In this document: one piece after another, positions 17,863 to 25,876 of the stretch | How positions within the stretch are numbered: position 1 is the stretch's first letter | Layout: each line of letters opens with the position of its first letter | Source: an uncultured Pseudobutyrivibrio sp. | Lineage (GTDB): Bacteria > Bacillota > Clostridia > Lachnospirales > Lachnospiraceae | DNA: 64,000 nucleotides | Direction: 5' to 3' | NCBI GenBank assembly: GCA_900546435.1 | Contig: URCQ01000002.1 | Span: 1-64,000, forward strand | Position numbers and translations under genes: made by a program | Notes under the pieces: generated by a model | Told to the model about the DNA's origin: nothing | Databases searched by the model: none | The model's input: the letters and a program-made list of their open reading frames with translations, nothing else

Positions 17863-18837
17863 CTAGGTAAAACGATATATTTCCCAGATTAAAAATGCAC
17901 TGGCCGGTCCTAAAATCACACCCCAGATTCCATAAATCTGAAGTCCCAGATAAATACAAGCGAGTACAATGATTGGATTTGCCCCAACACTTCTTCCAAT
18001 TAACTTTGGTTCTAAGTATTGGCGAAGCAGACTTGTTGCCCCTGCTAAAAACACATAATAACACCCGAGCAGTATCTTTTTTTGCAAAAACATCACCACC
18101 GCCCACGGCAAAAAAACAAGCGCAGTTCCTAAAAACGGCAAAGCATCACAAATACCAATAAACACGCCAAGCAGCACGGCATACCGGTTCCCCGTCACAA
18201 AAAGTGCAACAATACAAATGGCTGTAATAATCAGCATAATCATCCCTTGTGCCCGCAGATAATCACCACCTGCTACCGACAAATCCTTTGCCAGAGAAAT
18301 CACCACCTGTCCAAATGTATTCTTTTGGATTTGTTCCTGCAGCAACTCATAATCTTTGATCATCAAAACCGTTGCCACGACTGTCACCGCAAGCGCAACC
18401 ATTCCGCCAAGGGTATCCTGCATGCCGCCAAAGGGAGATGTCAGATTATCAATCATATGATCTAACATTTTCCCGGTGTCAAATTTACCTACTAATTTTT
18501 CGTATGCCTCTCCCACAAGGCCTGATTCTTTCGCACCCTCCCAATACAACAGCTCTTCCCGTCTTTTCCACAAATCCAGAAATTCCTGCAGCAGATACCA
18601 CAATGCCAGGAGAATACCGCCTGCAATCGCCACATTGCGCAACATACAAAGGTATGCGTGCTCCTTTTTCTTTCCAGGCATTCTGCGAAACAATCCAGCC
18701 AGATAATAAGCCACAAAAAAGGGAAGCACCATTGGCAGCATCCATTTCATAAATGCATATACCAGGAAGGTGATTCCCAATAATTTCATTGTATTTCGAA
18801 TAAAATGATACTTTTGCTCCATAGCAAAAGTATGCAC
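17863..18837 (-). CDS. AI-2E-family permease, YtvI-like sporulation membrane protein
   Basis: A 324-residue polytopic membrane protein with about seven to eight hydrophobic segments and the family's C-terminal pattern (GLQIYGIWGVILGPASAFLIW). The AI-2E/UPF0118 family is mostly uncharacterised; the Clostridia and Bacillus branch with YtvI is annotated as sporulation-associated. Two starts are possible: a GTG at 18837 with AAAGG about 9 nt away, or an ATG at 18822 that sits in the loop of an 11-bp hairpin. It follows the pseudouridine synthase gene by 33 nt. Substrate unknown. Confidence 0.8.
   Translation of the reverse strand: MHTFAMEQKYHFIRNTMKLLGITFLVYAFMKWMLPMVLPFFVAYYLAGLFRRMPGKKKEHAYLCMLRNVAIAGGILLALWYLLQEFLDLWKRREELLYWEGAKESGLVGEAYEKLVGKFDTGKMLDHMIDNLTSPFGGMQDTLGGMVALAVTVVATVLMIKDYELLQEQIQKNTFGQVVISLAKDLSVAGGDYLRAQGMIMLIITAICIVALFVTGNRYAVLLGVFIGICDALPFLGTALVFLPWAVVMFLQKKILLGCYYVFLAGATSLLRQYLEPKLIGRSVGANPIIVLACIYLGLQIYGIWGVILGPASAFLIWEIYRFT
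18808..18833 (-). promoter_or_regulatory. 11-bp perfect hairpin with the permease ATG in its loop
   Basis: Arms 18808-18818 and 18823-18833 are perfectly complementary. The 4-nt loop contains the ATG at 18820-18822. On the minus strand it is followed by CATTTTATT, so it might also be a leaky terminator or attenuator of the upstream rluA-like gene. Confidence 0.55.
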
Positions 18838-18870
18838 TTCCTATTACCTTTTTATACATGTATTTTTGCT

Positions 18871-19530
18871 TTATTCCGGGAAAAAGTCCTGAAATTCCGT
18901 GCCCATTGGACGAATCACAAAATTCATCCCCTCTTCACTGACCGGATGCGTAAACTGTAAACGATACGAACAAAGACAAAGCGCATCGCCCGTGCGTGAT
19001 CCTCCATACTTCACATCACCAAGAATCGGTGCTGTACGGCTTGCCAATTGTACACGGATCTGATGAAATCTTCCTGTGTCCAGATGAATATCCAGCAGAC
19101 TGCGATCATCCAGGCGTTTCACCACTTTATAGGAAAGACGTGCTTTTTTCGCTCTTGGATTGTTCTCTGTCACTACCATAGCGCGATTTTTTCTACCATC
19201 TTTCACGACATAGTCTTCCAGAACACCGGATTCCGGAATGTTTTCTCTGGTGACAATCGCATAATAGTGTTTTGCGAACTGTCTCGCCTTTAGTTCTTTT
19301 CCAAGAATTGCTGCCGCCGCTGCATTTTTTGCAAAAACAAGCACGCCCTCGACCGGCTGATCCAGGCGATGGATGATCCCCACATAATCACTCTCTCCTT
19401 TTTCCACACGGTAATTACGAATCGTGCTCACCATATCCGGTTCCGTCAGCTTTGCCGTCTGTGTTGCAATCCCTGCCGGCTTGTAGCATACAAGCACATC
19501 CTCATCTTCATATAAAATTTCCAGTTCCAT
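18871..19530 (-). CDS. RluA-family rRNA/tRNA pseudouridine synthase
   Basis: A 219-residue enzyme that isomerises uridine to pseudouridine in RNA. The catalytic motif HRLDQ with Asp57 is present, but the following residue is Pro where most RluA enzymes have D/E followed by T or S (here PVEGVLVFAK). The C-terminal GRFHQIRVQLA motif is intact. There is no N-terminal S4 domain, so it belongs with the short RluA-like group. GGAAGGAG precedes the ATG. The target RNA cannot be predicted. Confidence 0.9.
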   Translation of the reverse strand: MELEILYEDEDVLVCYKPAGIATQTAKLTEPDMVSTIRNYRVEKGESDYVGIIHRLDQPVEGVLVFAKNAAAAAILGKELKARQFAKHYYAIVTRENIPESGVLEDYVVKDGRKNRAMVVTENNPRAKKARLSYKVVKRLDDRSLLDIHLDTGRFHQIRVQLASRTAPILGDVKYGGSRTGDALCLCSYRLQFTHPVSEEGMNFVIRPMGTEFQDFFPE

Positions 19531-19578
19531 ACCTTCTCCTTCCGAACGCCGTCATATTCCCCCAGCGGCTGTACCTTT

Positions 19579-20271
19579 TTATACCTTGAACCGATATCCC
19601 ACACCCCAGATCGTCTCGATGTATTGTGGTTTATTGGTATTCAATTCTACCTTTTCACGAATCTTTTTGATATGCACAGTAACCGTGGCTATATCTCCGA
19701 CCGAATCCATATCCCAGATTTCTTTAAATAATTCCTGCTTACTAAAAACATGATTTGGATGCTCCGCCAAAAAAGTCAATAATTCAAATTCTTTTGTTGT
19801 AAACTGTGTCTCCTCACCTCTGACCCATACACGTCTTGCCGTCTTATCAATCTTAATATCACGAATTTCAAACAGATCGCTCTGTGTCTGCTGGCTGCTT
19901 CCTACCAGACGATCGTATCTTGCAAGATGTGCTTTCACACGTGCCACCAATTCACTTGGTGAGAATGGTTTTGTGATATAATCATCTGCCCCCAGCCCTA
20001 ATCCGCGGATTTTATCGATATCTTCCTTTTTCGCAGATACCATAAGAATCGGTGTATTCTTCACCTCGCGAATCCGTTTGCAAATTTCAAAACCATCCAT
20101 GTCAGGCAACATCAAATCTAATACAAAAATGTCAAAGTCTTCTTCCAAAGCCCGCTCACAGCCCTTGCTGCCGTTCTGCTCAATAACAACTTCAAAATCA
20201 CTCAATTCCAGATAATCTTTTTCTAGTTCTGCAATCGCCAATTCATCTTCGATAATAAGTACTCTACTCAT
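19579..20271 (-). CDS. OmpR/PhoB-type response regulator
   Basis: A 230-residue two-component regulator. The receiver domain has acidic residues IIEDE at 6-10, phosphoacceptor Asp52 (FVLDLMLPD) and Lys in ITKPFSP. It is followed by a winged-helix OmpR-type DNA-binding domain (TTKEFELLTFLAEHPN to YIETIWGVGYRF). The ATG at 20271 with AGGAGG 7 nt upstream is preferred over a longer frame. It overlaps the histidine kinase gene by 8 nt, so the two are a coupled pair. Targets are unknown. Confidence 0.95.
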   Translation of the reverse strand: MSRVLIIEDELAIAELEKDYLELSDFEVVIEQNGSKGCERALEEDFDIFVLDLMLPDMDGFEICKRIREVKNTPILMVSAKKEDIDKIRGLGLGADDYITKPFSPSELVARVKAHLARYDRLVGSSQQTQSDLFEIRDIKIDKTARRVWVRGEETQFTTKEFELLTFLAEHPNHVFSKQELFKEIWDMDSVGDIATVTVHIKKIREKVELNTNKPQYIETIWGVGYRFKV

Positions 20272-21391
20272 TTGGCACCTCCTGATATTTTCGCAATACA
20301 AAGTACATCACTGTACCCACATTTTCCTTACTGGTCGCCCAGATTTTACCGCCATGATCCTCGATAATCTTTTTCACAATCGATAGACCAATACCACTTC
20401 CGCCCGCTGCAGAATTGCGGGAAGCATCTGCTCGATAAAATCGGTCAAAAATATATGGCAAATCTTTATTTGCTATACCACGCCCGTTATCCTCTATCTC
20501 TACCTGGATAAAATCTCCCACATCCTTGATGCGCATACTGATAAAAGACGGTTCTTCCGCGCGCATATATTTGATAGCATTGCCAATAATATTATGAATC
20601 ACACGTCCTAATTGTTCCGGATCTGCAATCATAAGTATATCCTCATCTACATAATTAAAAAAAGTCAACTGCACATGCTGATTCTCCAGATCCATCTTTA
20701 ATTCTTCCATACAGTCTGTAAAATAATCTTTTACACTTAGCTTACGGAAATTATAGGGAATTTTATTCGTATCAATATTGCTGTACAGTGTCAGCTCATT
20801 GATGAGTGTATTCATTTCATTTGCCTTGTTATAAATGGTCTTAAGATAACGCTCCCGTTTCTCCGGTGTATCTGCCACACCATCTAAAATACCCTCAGAA
20901 TATCCCTTGATTGCTGTAATCGGTGTCTTTAAATCGTGTGCGATATTGGAAATCAGCATGCGATGTTCCTGCTCCGCATCCAGCTTTTCCTGCGCATTCA
21001 TCTGCAGCCGCTTGCGCATCGCCTCAAAGCTCTCACTCAATTCACTGATCTCGTCATTCCCTTTGGTATCAATAGAAAAATCCAGATTACCATCGCGAAT
21101 ATTCTCTGCCGCCTTATTCAGCTGACGCAGGCGTGAAATGATGCCACCATAAATCCATATAATCAGAATCGCTGCTGTAAAAAACAAAATCAAGACAACC
21201 GAAATCATCACATCCATCGCCAATTGTTTAAAATCCGGCAATTGGGCAATATATTCATAGCTCGCACTTGATACCTGAATATTCAGCGTCGGCAAAATGG
21301 TATGAATCGCATAAATTCCAACTGCTGCTATAATAATCGGAACAAATGTAATGATACAAAAAGATATCACAAGTCTGGTTCGCAATTTCAT
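20264..21391 (-). CDS. Sensor histidine kinase
   Basis: A 375-residue membrane kinase. Two transmembrane helices (about residues 6-30 and 59-82) enclose a short extracytoplasmic loop of about 30 residues. A HAMP domain is followed by the phosphoacceptor His152 in NIAHDLKTPITA, then the HATPase domain with the G1 box DNGRGI and G2 GGSGIGLSIVKK. The short sensor loop suggests it senses membrane state or works with a partner. The start at 21391 has AAGGA about 10 nt upstream. It pairs with the response regulator just downstream. Confidence 0.93.
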   Translation of the reverse strand: MKLRTRLVISFCIITFVPIIIAAVGIYAIHTILPTLNIQVSSASYEYIAQLPDFKQLAMDVMISVVLILFFTAAILIIWIYGGIISRLRQLNKAAENIRDGNLDFSIDTKGNDEISELSESFEAMRKRLQMNAQEKLDAEQEHRMLISNIAHDLKTPITAIKGYSEGILDGVADTPEKRERYLKTIYNKANEMNTLINELTLYSNIDTNKIPYNFRKLSVKDYFTDCMEELKMDLENQHVQLTFFNYVDEDILMIADPEQLGRVIHNIIGNAIKYMRAEEPSFISMRIKDVGDFIQVEIEDNGRGIANKDLPYIFDRFYRADASRNSAAGGSGIGLSIVKKIIEDHGGKIWATSKENVGTVMYFVLRKYQEVPNE

Positions 21392-21413
21392 ATATTTTCC
21401 ATCCTTATTATAG

Positions 21414-21447
21414 AAAAAAGTCGTGGGATGTATATTCATCCCACGAC
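21414..21447 (-). terminator. Intrinsic terminator of metK
   Basis: Eleven-base perfect arms (21420-21430 and 21437-21447), a 6-nt loop and six T on the minus strand. It separates metK from the two-component system. Confidence 0.92.
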
Positions 21448-21513
21448 TTCATTATATCACTTCAGCCTCTTAAAAAAAGCATTCCACTAAAGTTTTATAC
21501 TTTTTTTAGAATC

Positions 21514-22695
21514 CTAAAGATATTTTTTCAGTTCTTCTACCTTATCTACTGCTTCCCATGGAAGATTCAAATCATTACGTCCGAAGTGACCATAAGCTGC
21601 TGTCTGCTTGTAGATTGGTCTTCTCAAGTCTAACATCTTGATGATACCTGCTGGACGAAGATCAAAATGCTTACGAACAATTTCAACTAACTTCTCATCC
21701 GATAACTTACCGGTACCAAATGTATCAACCATAATAGAAGTTGGCTGTGCAACACCAATCGCATAAGACAACTGGATTTCACACTTATCTGCCAAGCCTG
21801 CTGCAACAATGTTCTTTGCAACATAACGTGCTGCATAAGCTGCAGAACGGTCAACCTTTGTACAATCCTTTCCAGAGAAAGCACCGCCGCCGTGACGAGC
21901 CATTCCACCGTATGTATCTACGATAATCTTACGTCCGGTAAGACCTGCATCACCGTGTGGTCCACCAATAACGAAACGTCCTGTTGGGTTGATAAAGAAT
22001 TTTGTCTCCGCATCCACCATTTCTGCTGGAAGAATCGGGTCGAAGACATATTTCTTAATATCTTCATGAATCTGTTCCTGTGTAACATCTTCATCATGCT
22101 GTGTAGAAAGAACAACCGCCTCTAATCTCTTTGGCTGACCTGCTTCATCATACTCTACAGAAACCTGTGTCTTTCCATCTGGTCTCAGGTAAGAAAGTGT
22201 ACCATCTTTACGTACCTTAGTAAGCTGAAGTGCAAGCTTATGTGCCAATGAAATTGGATATGGCATGAAATCTTCTGTCTCATTTGTCGCGTAACCAAAC
22301 ATCATACCCTGGTCACCAGCTCCTGTATCCAGATCATCTGTCAAAGAACCGTCTTTTGCTTCAAGTGCCTTATCAACGCCCATAGCGATATCTGCTGACT
22401 GCTGATCCAAAGCTACCATAACAGCACAAGAATTACCATCAATTCCCTTCTTACCATCATCATAACCAATCTCAAGAACTGTCTTACGAACGATAGCTGG
22501 GATATCAAGCTGTGCTTTTGTTGTAATTTCTCCTGTTACTAAAACGAATCCTGTACAAGCAGCTGTCTCGCAGGCAACACGGCTCATTGGATCCTGTTCC
22601 ATACATGCATCTAAGATTGCATCTGATACAGCATCACAGACTTTATCTGGATGTCCTTCTGTAACAGATTCTGAAGTAAATAATAATTTTTCCAT
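21514..22695 (-). CDS. metK: S-adenosylmethionine synthetase
   Basis: A 393-residue enzyme making S-adenosylmethionine from methionine and ATP. Family motifs GAGDQGMMFGYA and the phosphate loop GGAFSGKDCTKVDRS are intact, and the N-terminus TSESVTEGHPDK is typical. The ATG at 22695 has AAAGGAAG upstream; longer frames run into the riboswitch terminator. Expression is expected to fall when SAM is abundant, through the SAM-I riboswitch at 22798-22893. It is a single-gene unit with its own promoter and terminator. Confidence 0.98.
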   Translation of the reverse strand: MEKLLFTSESVTEGHPDKVCDAVSDAILDACMEQDPMSRVACETAACTGFVLVTGEITTKAQLDIPAIVRKTVLEIGYDDGKKGIDGNSCAVMVALDQQSADIAMGVDKALEAKDGSLTDDLDTGAGDQGMMFGYATNETEDFMPYPISLAHKLALQLTKVRKDGTLSYLRPDGKTQVSVEYDEAGQPKRLEAVVLSTQHDEDVTQEQIHEDIKKYVFDPILPAEMVDAETKFFINPTGRFVIGGPHGDAGLTGRKIIVDTYGGMARHGGGAFSGKDCTKVDRSAAYAARYVAKNIVAAGLADKCEIQLSYAIGVAQPTSIMVDTFGTGKLSDEKLVEIVRKHFDLRPAGIIKMLDLRRPIYKQTAAYGHFGRNDLNLPWEAVDKVEELKKYL

Positions 22696-22750
22696 TTTTC
22701 TTCCTTTCTGTATTCCCTTCTGTACCGTTTTAATCCCTAAAAAAGGCATT

Positions 22751-22773
22751 AAAAAAATCCGCATAAGCGGATT
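22751..22773 (-). terminator. Expression-platform terminator of the SAM riboswitch
   Basis: AATCCGC / GCGGATT arms, a 4-nt loop and a run of T on the minus strand, between the aptamer and metK. It is the expected OFF structure when SAM is bound. Confidence 0.88.
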
Positions 22774-22797
22774 CAATTGTCTAAGATAATCAAATCC

Positions 22798-22893
22798 CTT
22801 ATTGTTCGAGTTACTCGCTCAGGTTGGCACCTTCCATTTTACGGGGTTGCCGTGGTTTCATCGATCCTTTGTATCTCCGCCACTCTGAATAAG
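22798..22893 (-). ncRNA. SAM-I (S-box) riboswitch
   Basis: On the minus strand the S-box core is recognisable: CTTATTCAGAGTGGCGGAG, then GATGAAACCACGGCAACC, then AAGGTGCCAACCTG, closing with AATAAG, which pairs with CTTATT to form P1. It binds SAM and, with the downstream hairpin, should terminate transcription of metK in high SAM. The position directly before metK confirms the call. Confidence 0.96.
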
Positions 22894-22941
22894 AGAAAAT
22901 ACGATATGGAATTTTCAAATCTGTGACTTATATCAGTGATG

Positions 22942-22970
22942 ACTTTACACCCCATATGAGCATTTGTCAA
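22942..22970 (-). promoter_or_regulatory. Sigma-A promoter of the SAM riboswitch-metK unit
   Basis: On the minus strand TTGACA (22965-22970), a 17-bp spacer and TAAAGT (22942-22947), about 50 bp before the aptamer. Confidence 0.75.
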
Positions 22971-23091
22971 GAAATCTACTTATACAATTACGGCGTTTTG
23001 TAGCCTCTCCTTAGTCGTCCTTTCAGATATGTATATACATGGTCTCTCTTTTTACCGTACTTCGTACTCTTATAAAATTGTCAGAAAACTC

Positions 23092-23121
23092 TTGCTATTT
23101 ATAGGATATTACATATATAAT
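23092..23121 (+). promoter_or_regulatory. Likely sigma-A promoter of the HD-GYP gene
   Basis: TTGCTA (23092-23097), an 18-bp spacer and a perfect TATAAT (23116-23121), 57 bp before the start. No GEMM riboswitch is visible in the leader. Confidence 0.55.
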
Positions 23122-23178
23122 GTTTTTGTGTGTACTTATGCACAGCATTCTAAAACACACGTTTTGGGGGGAACATTT

Positions 23179-24345
23179 ATGATAAAACTTAATGTAGATC
23201 AATTAGAAACCGGCATGGTTGCAGCCCAACCAATTGTTACAAAAAGAGGGCAGACAATTGCTCCTGCCGGAACAGTATTAACAGCACAACTGATTGCCAA
23301 ATTATCCTTTTACCGCATTCAGACGGTAATGATTGACGAATCATCCCTGCCTAAGGCAGCAGATAAACAGCCCGTTGCAGTAGAAACTACCAGTGCTGCT
23401 CCCGGAGCAAAAGCTCCTACAACGGCTGCAGCTCCTTTGCATGAAACCTCATCACGCGAAAGTGCATCTCAGCGCCAACGCATTCAGGTCTCACCACAGT
23501 TTCATGCATTTCAGACAAGTTATACACGCAATATGATTTCTTTAAAAGAAGATTTCGACCATATCATAGCCGGTGACGTAGACAGTGCCTGTGCACATCT
23601 TTTATCAGAAGCATCTTCCTTATTTGCTTCGAAGACCTCTCTAGAGCTTTTTGATATGATCCATAACATGCGTTCCGTCGATGACACGATTTATGCACAT
23701 TCTTTAAATGTAGCATTGATCTCCCGCGCAATTGGAAAGTGGCTGCAGTTATCGAAGGAAGACTTAAACACCCTGACTTTGGCAGCGCTTCTGCACGATA
23801 TCGGCAAAACGCAGATTCCACCGGAAATCCTAAACAAACAGGGCAAATTAACTGACGAAGAATTTGCTGTTATTCGTTCCCACTCGAAACTAGGACATAA
23901 GATTTTAAAAAATACAGATTTGGATTTACGCATCAAATTGACGGCTTTGCAACACCACGAACGTTACGATGGTTCTGGTTATCCACGTGGTCTGGAATCA
24001 GATGAGATTGACACCTTTGCTTCTATTGTTGCCATTGCTGATGTTTATGATGCCATGACAGCCGCACGCAGTTATCGTGCACCAAAATGTGCTTTTCAGG
24101 TAATTGCCGCTTTTGAAGAAGACGGTTTCCAAAAATATAATCCAAAAGTTATCTTTACCTTCTTACAGCGCGTTGCCTCCTGCTATAACAATAGTCGTGT
24201 ACTATTAAGTGACGGCACCGCAGGACAAATTGTTTACCTGAACAAAAATGCACTTTCGCGACCAATTGTTGATACTGCAGATCAGGGTCTGATTGATTTA
24301 TCACAATCTGCCAACAAAAATATTTTTATCAAGGCAATTCTTTAA
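23179..24345 (+). CDS. HD-GYP domain protein (putative c-di-GMP phosphodiesterase)
   Basis: A 388-residue cytoplasmic protein. Residues about 1-55 form the small N-terminal domain often attached to HD-GYP proteins. A low-complexity Ala/Thr/Pro linker follows (about 56-100), then the HD-GYP domain with the metal pair His206-Asp207 in LLHDIGK and the HHERYDGSGYP signature near residue 259. HD-GYP enzymes hydrolyse cyclic di-GMP to GMP, although some are inactive or act on other cyclic dinucleotides. The start is the ATG at 23179 with GGGGGGAA upstream; the longer frame to 23029 runs through the promoter. The gene stands alone between divergent metK and convergent murA, so its process is not revealed by context. 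Confidence 0.9.
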   Translation: MIKLNVDQLETGMVAAQPIVTKRGQTIAPAGTVLTAQLIAKLSFYRIQTVMIDESSLPKAADKQPVAVETTSAAPGAKAPTTAAAPLHETSSRESASQRQRIQVSPQFHAFQTSYTRNMISLKEDFDHIIAGDVDSACAHLLSEASSLFASKTSLELFDMIHNMRSVDDTIYAHSLNVALISRAIGKWLQLSKEDLNTLTLAALLHDIGKTQIPPEILNKQGKLTDEEFAVIRSHSKLGHKILKNTDLDLRIKLTALQHHERYDGSGYPRGLESDEIDTFASIVAIADVYDAMTAARSYRAPKCAFQVIAAFEEDGFQKYNPKVIFTFLQRVASCYNNSRVLLSDGTAGQIVYLNKNALSRPIVDTADQGLIDLSQSANKNIFIKAIL

Positions 24346-24362
24346 ACAATAAAGCGAACAAC

Positions 24363-24410
24363 AAAGAGACGGATGCAAATGGTACTTACCATTCAAATCC
24401 GTCTCTTTTT
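24363..24410 (+). terminator. Terminator between the convergent HD-GYP gene and murA
   Basis: A long hairpin: outer arms AAGAGACGGAT / ATCCGTCTCTT and inner arms ATGGT / ACCAT, with TTTTT on the plus strand and a weaker T-run on the minus strand. It probably serves both genes. Confidence 0.9.
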
Positions 24411-24422
24411 ATCATTCTCCAA

Positions 24423-25715
24423 TTAAGAAACCTGAAGAACAAATTTTTGAATTTCTTTTTCGCAATTTGTGCGTTCGATCTGTGCACCCAAGCTGCGTAA
24501 CTTAATCTCAAAATCCTCATATCCACGCTGAATGAAATGAATATCATCCACAATGGTAATGCCATCTGCGGCAAGCCCGGCAATCACTAACGCTGCTCCT
24601 GCACGCAAATCCGGTGCACTGACTCTTGCGCCCGTATATTCCTTAATACCGCGAATGATCGCAATATTACTCTCCACCTTGATATTGGCTCCCATACGCG
24701 AAAGTTCATCCACATATTTGAAACGATTCTCAAAAATACTCTCTGTTACCGTACTGGTTCCTTCTGCAATGCCAAGAACAACGGTCATCTGCGGCTGCAT
24801 ATCCGTCGGAAATCCAGGATATGGGAGTGTTGTAATCTGTGTATGGGTCAATCCCTTGTTGGCAACAATGCGAACAGCATCGTCAAATTCCTCAATCATA
24901 CATCCTGCTTCAATCAACTTTGCTGATGTCGCTTCTAAGTGCTTTGGAATCACATTTTTTATTAAAACATCGCCTTTTGTTGCTGCTGCTGCACACATAA
25001 AGGTACCCGCCTCAATCTGATCCGGTATAACAGAATAATTTGTCTTGTGTAACTTCTCTACGCCAACAACACGAATCACATCCGTACCCGCACCACGGAT
25101 ATTTGCTCCCATACTATTTAGGAAGTTGGCAACATCTACAACATGTGGTTCTTTGGCTGCATTCTCAATAACCGTCTTACCTTCTGCAAGTGCCGCTGCC
25201 ATCAATACATTGATCGTTGCACCTACCGATACCTTATCCATATAAATATGGCTTCCTACTAAGTGCTCTGCTTTTGCAGAAATCAAACCATAACTGATAT
25301 CCACATCTGCACCTAACGCACGGAATCCTTTTACATGCAAATCAATCGGACGGCTTCCGATGACGCATCCACCCGGCAATGCCACTTCCGCCTTTTTGTA
25401 TTTACCAAGCAATGCACCCAGCAAATAATACGATGCACGAATTTTTTTGATATATTCATAATCGACATTCAACTGTCCTATCGTCGATCCATTGATGCGC
25501 GCTGTATGACGGTCTACACGCTCTACCACTGCTCCAATGTCACTCAGTGCATCCAGCATAATATTGATGTCGCGCACATCCGGCAAATTATCTATGGTTA
25601 CTGTCTCATCCGTCATAATGGATGCTGCAAGAATCGCGAGAGCTGCATTCTTAGCTCCTCCGATCTCCACTTCCCCTACGATCGGATTGCCCCCCTTGAC
25701 TACGAATTGTTCCAT
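24423..25715 (-). CDS. murA: UDP-N-acetylglucosamine 1-carboxyvinyltransferase MurA
   Basis: A 430-residue enzyme for the first committed step of peptidoglycan synthesis, transferring enolpyruvate from PEP to UDP-GlcNAc. Lys22 (GGAKNAA) and the catalytic, fosfomycin-reactive Cys117 in PGGCVIGSRPIDLH are present. The ATG at 25715 has GAGGTG 5-6 nt upstream; the extension to 25742 is rejected. Clostridia often carry two murA paralogues, and this window cannot say which one this is. It is a single-gene unit with a shared terminator. Confidence 0.96.
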   Translation of the reverse strand: MEQFVVKGGNPIVGEVEIGGAKNAALAILAASIMTDETVTIDNLPDVRDINIMLDALSDIGAVVERVDRHTARINGSTIGQLNVDYEYIKKIRASYYLLGALLGKYKKAEVALPGGCVIGSRPIDLHVKGFRALGADVDISYGLISAKAEHLVGSHIYMDKVSVGATINVLMAAALAEGKTVIENAAKEPHVVDVANFLNSMGANIRGAGTDVIRVVGVEKLHKTNYSVIPDQIEAGTFMCAAAATKGDVLIKNVIPKHLEATSAKLIEAGCMIEEFDDAVRIVANKGLTHTQITTLPYPGFPTDMQPQMTVVLGIAEGTSTVTESIFENRFKYVDELSRMGANIKVESNIAIIRGIKEYTGARVSAPDLRAGAALVIAGLAADGITIVDDIHFIQRGYEDFEIKLRSLGAQIERTNCEKEIQKFVLQVS

Positions 25716-25876
25716 ATAACACCTCGTTATTTTTATTTCCACGGCCCACGGCCTCTTTTGTCATCTTCTCAATCAAAAGTACGATTGTATACAAAATCTC
25801 ACCATTGATAAAAGACATTATATCACATATTACATCATATGCACCAGTAAATCTTACGTCACCGTAAAAAGTCAAT

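Noticed and set aside
17779..18106. N-terminal extension of ProRS by about 109 residues
   Set aside because: It would run over the -35/-10 promoter and lacks similarity to ProRS; the ATG at 17779 has the ribosome-binding site.
22971..23178. c-di-GMP riboswitch before the HD-GYP gene
   Set aside because: No GEMM-type core could be recognised in the short leader.
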